Origin: Salegentibacter agarivorans
GTDB lineage: Bacteria > Bacteroidota > Bacteroidia > Flavobacteriales > Flavobacteriaceae
Length of the DNA stretch: 64,000 bases
Assembly (NCBI RefSeq): GCF_900113135.1
Contig: NZ_FOOH01000015.1
Location: 1 to 64,000 of the forward strand
Reading direction: 5' to 3'
Shown here in pieces: positions 63,049 through 64,000 of this stretch. The notes beneath the pieces were generated by a model. The model had not been told where the DNA came from and searched no databases. It worked only from the letters and a program-made list of their open reading frames with translations. Every line of letters starts with the position of its first letter. The stretch's first letter is position 1. A program made the translations under genes and the position numbers.

Positions 63049-64000
63049 TTAAAGCGTAGACTTCGCTTCCACATAAAATTCTCTGAATAACTGAATTAGA
63101 TTAAGGGTAGACGAAATAAGGTCTTTAGACTCCAGTAAAAACCCAAAATAAAGTTTTGTGTTTTTAGGACTGCTTTCTGAAGTCCTTATTCGTGTGATCT
63201 GTTTCTCTATCATTTCTGAAACCATATCTAGCAACTGTTGCTTTTCAGCAAGAATATTGTCTAAGCGCTCAAAGTCGTGTTCATCAAAGGTGTATTTTAT
63301 CTCTCCAAATAACTCCTGAAGTTTTCTATCAATCTTTTTCAAATCCCTAATCTGGTTAAATTTTAGGTTTTTGTGATTGTTATTTACGTGTTCAAAAGAG
63401 TTTCTGGTAATGTATCGGGTAGAGTTTACCATTTCCTGCAAATAATCCAGCAAATGAATATAAAATCGGCTTGCTTCAATTGAATCTTCGTCTAGCGATT
63501 TTATAAAGTAATAGATATTTCCTTTTAAATCATCTACTTCGCTTTCAAGCTCTCCAACTTTCTTATTATTCTTCTTTAGTTTTCCTAAATCGTGATAACC
63601 CAGGTTATCTACGGTTTTGGTATAGCGTTTACTAATCCCAGAAATTACCTGGGAGATATTTACAGAGCTTTCTGCAGTAATTTCGTTAATAGTAATTATA
63701 TCGGTTCGTTTATACCTTTTCTGGCGCTTATCGGCTTTAGCTTTTTTAGCGTGAGAGAGTGTATTCTTAACGATAAAAAAAGCGGTTATAGAAACCAAGA
63801 CGGCTATAGCAATTAAACCTCCATAATAAATTATTGCGGCAAAAATTGCAGCTCCTAAAAAAGCCACCAAAGCCGTAACAAACCAACCTCCAATTACATT
63901 TAAAACTCCCGCCACCCTGTAAACGGCACTTTCCTGGTTCCAGGCCCTATCGGCCAAAGAAGTACCCATGGCCACCATAAAGGTAACGTAAGTGGTAGAA
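63049..64000 (-). CDS. PiT-family inorganic phosphate transporter, C-terminal part
   Basis: The frame stays open to the right edge of the window, reading STTYVTFMVAMGTSLADRAW, so the 5' part of this gene is cut off. The visible part has two transmembrane helices (about 30-75 of the visible frame) and a long cytoplasmic helical domain resembling PhoU/DUF47. Bacteroidetes phosphate transporters of the PiT type commonly end this way. An internal ATG at 63978 should not be taken as the start. Confidence 0.75.
   Translation of the reverse strand, partial: STTYVTFMVAMGTSLADRAWNQESAVYRVAGVLNVIGGWFVTALVAFLGAAIFAAIIYYGGLIAIAVLVSITAFFIVKNTLSHAKKAKADKRQKRYKRTDIITINEITAESSVNISQVISGISKRYTKTVDNLGYHDLGKLKKNNKKVGELESEVDDLKGNIYYFIKSLDEDSIEASRFYIHLLDYLQEMVNSTRYITRNSFEHVNNNHKNLKFNQIRDLKKIDRKLQELFGEIKYTFDEHDFERLDNILAEKQQLLDMVSEMIEKQITRIRTSESSPKNTKLYFGFLLESKDLISSTLNLIQLFREFYVEAKSTL

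Overview
The window is AT-rich chromosomal DNA of a member of the Bacteroidetes, most likely a marine Flavobacteriaceae (Salegentibacter/Gramella/Zunongwangia-like). The evidence is a PorP/SprF type IX secretion protein, GLPGLI-family proteins, a SusC-like receptor, a mevalonate pathway, a tandem-Nfu_N NifU protein, TAnnTTTG promoter elements, few Shine-Dalgarno sequences and several TTG/GTG starts. I see no rRNA, tRNA, CRISPR array, prophage or complete insertion sequence.

Layout. 1-8.5 kb: an unassigned left edge, an LVIVD lipoprotein, then a conserved run miaB - sigma-54 activator - lptE - TPR-like protein - secG, followed by groES-groEL. 8.5-15.7 kb: cutC, an SRPBCC protein, a decayed lipoprotein pseudogene, and an operon of three tandem GLPGLI proteins ending in a large SusC-like outer-membrane protein. 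15.9-18.4 kb: an SLC13 carboxylate symporter convergent with an AraC regulator. 19-29.3 kb: an arsenosugar-type locus (CMD peroxidase-like protein, radical SAM ArsS, TIGR04282-type glycosyltransferase, purine nucleoside phosphorylase) continuing without a break into a FAD oxidoreductase, a membrane Fe-S protein and two GT2 glycosyltransferases, then a polytopic GT-C-like protein and, on the other strand, two orphan LAB_N membrane proteins. A block of REP-like palindromes sits inside it.

29.4-32.7 kb: polyamine genes (arginine decarboxylase, agmatinase, deoxyhypusine-synthase-like enzyme). 33-38 kb: a pseudouridine synthase, then a mevalonate/prenyl operon (mvaD, mevalonate kinase, UbiA prenyltransferase, guanine deaminase) interrupted by a type II toxin-antitoxin pair. 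38.2-44.5 kb: TspO, a HI0933-type flavoprotein, a GDPD phosphodiesterase, an SDR, DUF421 and SemiSWEET genes, then a three-gene operon of a GntA/YqcI-type heme protein, a PaiB-like flavin protein and a DUF1989 protein. 44.6-48.4 kb: tig-clpP-clpX and a holin-like membrane protein. 48.5-52.9 kb: SGNH lipoprotein, FadL porin, an alpha/beta hydrolase and pdxJ. 53-61 kb: an envelope cluster CBS - nadK - DUF6089 - uppS - bamA - two Skp/OmpH proteins - murI. 61-64 kb: porP/sprF, a NifU-family protein and a truncated PiT phosphate transporter.

The strongest candidates for undescribed biology are the extended arsenosugar/glycosyltransferase locus, the heme N-hydroxylase/flavin/DUF1989 operon and the triple-GLPGLI/SusC-like operon. 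All functions are read from motifs and remembered family features; no database search was run.
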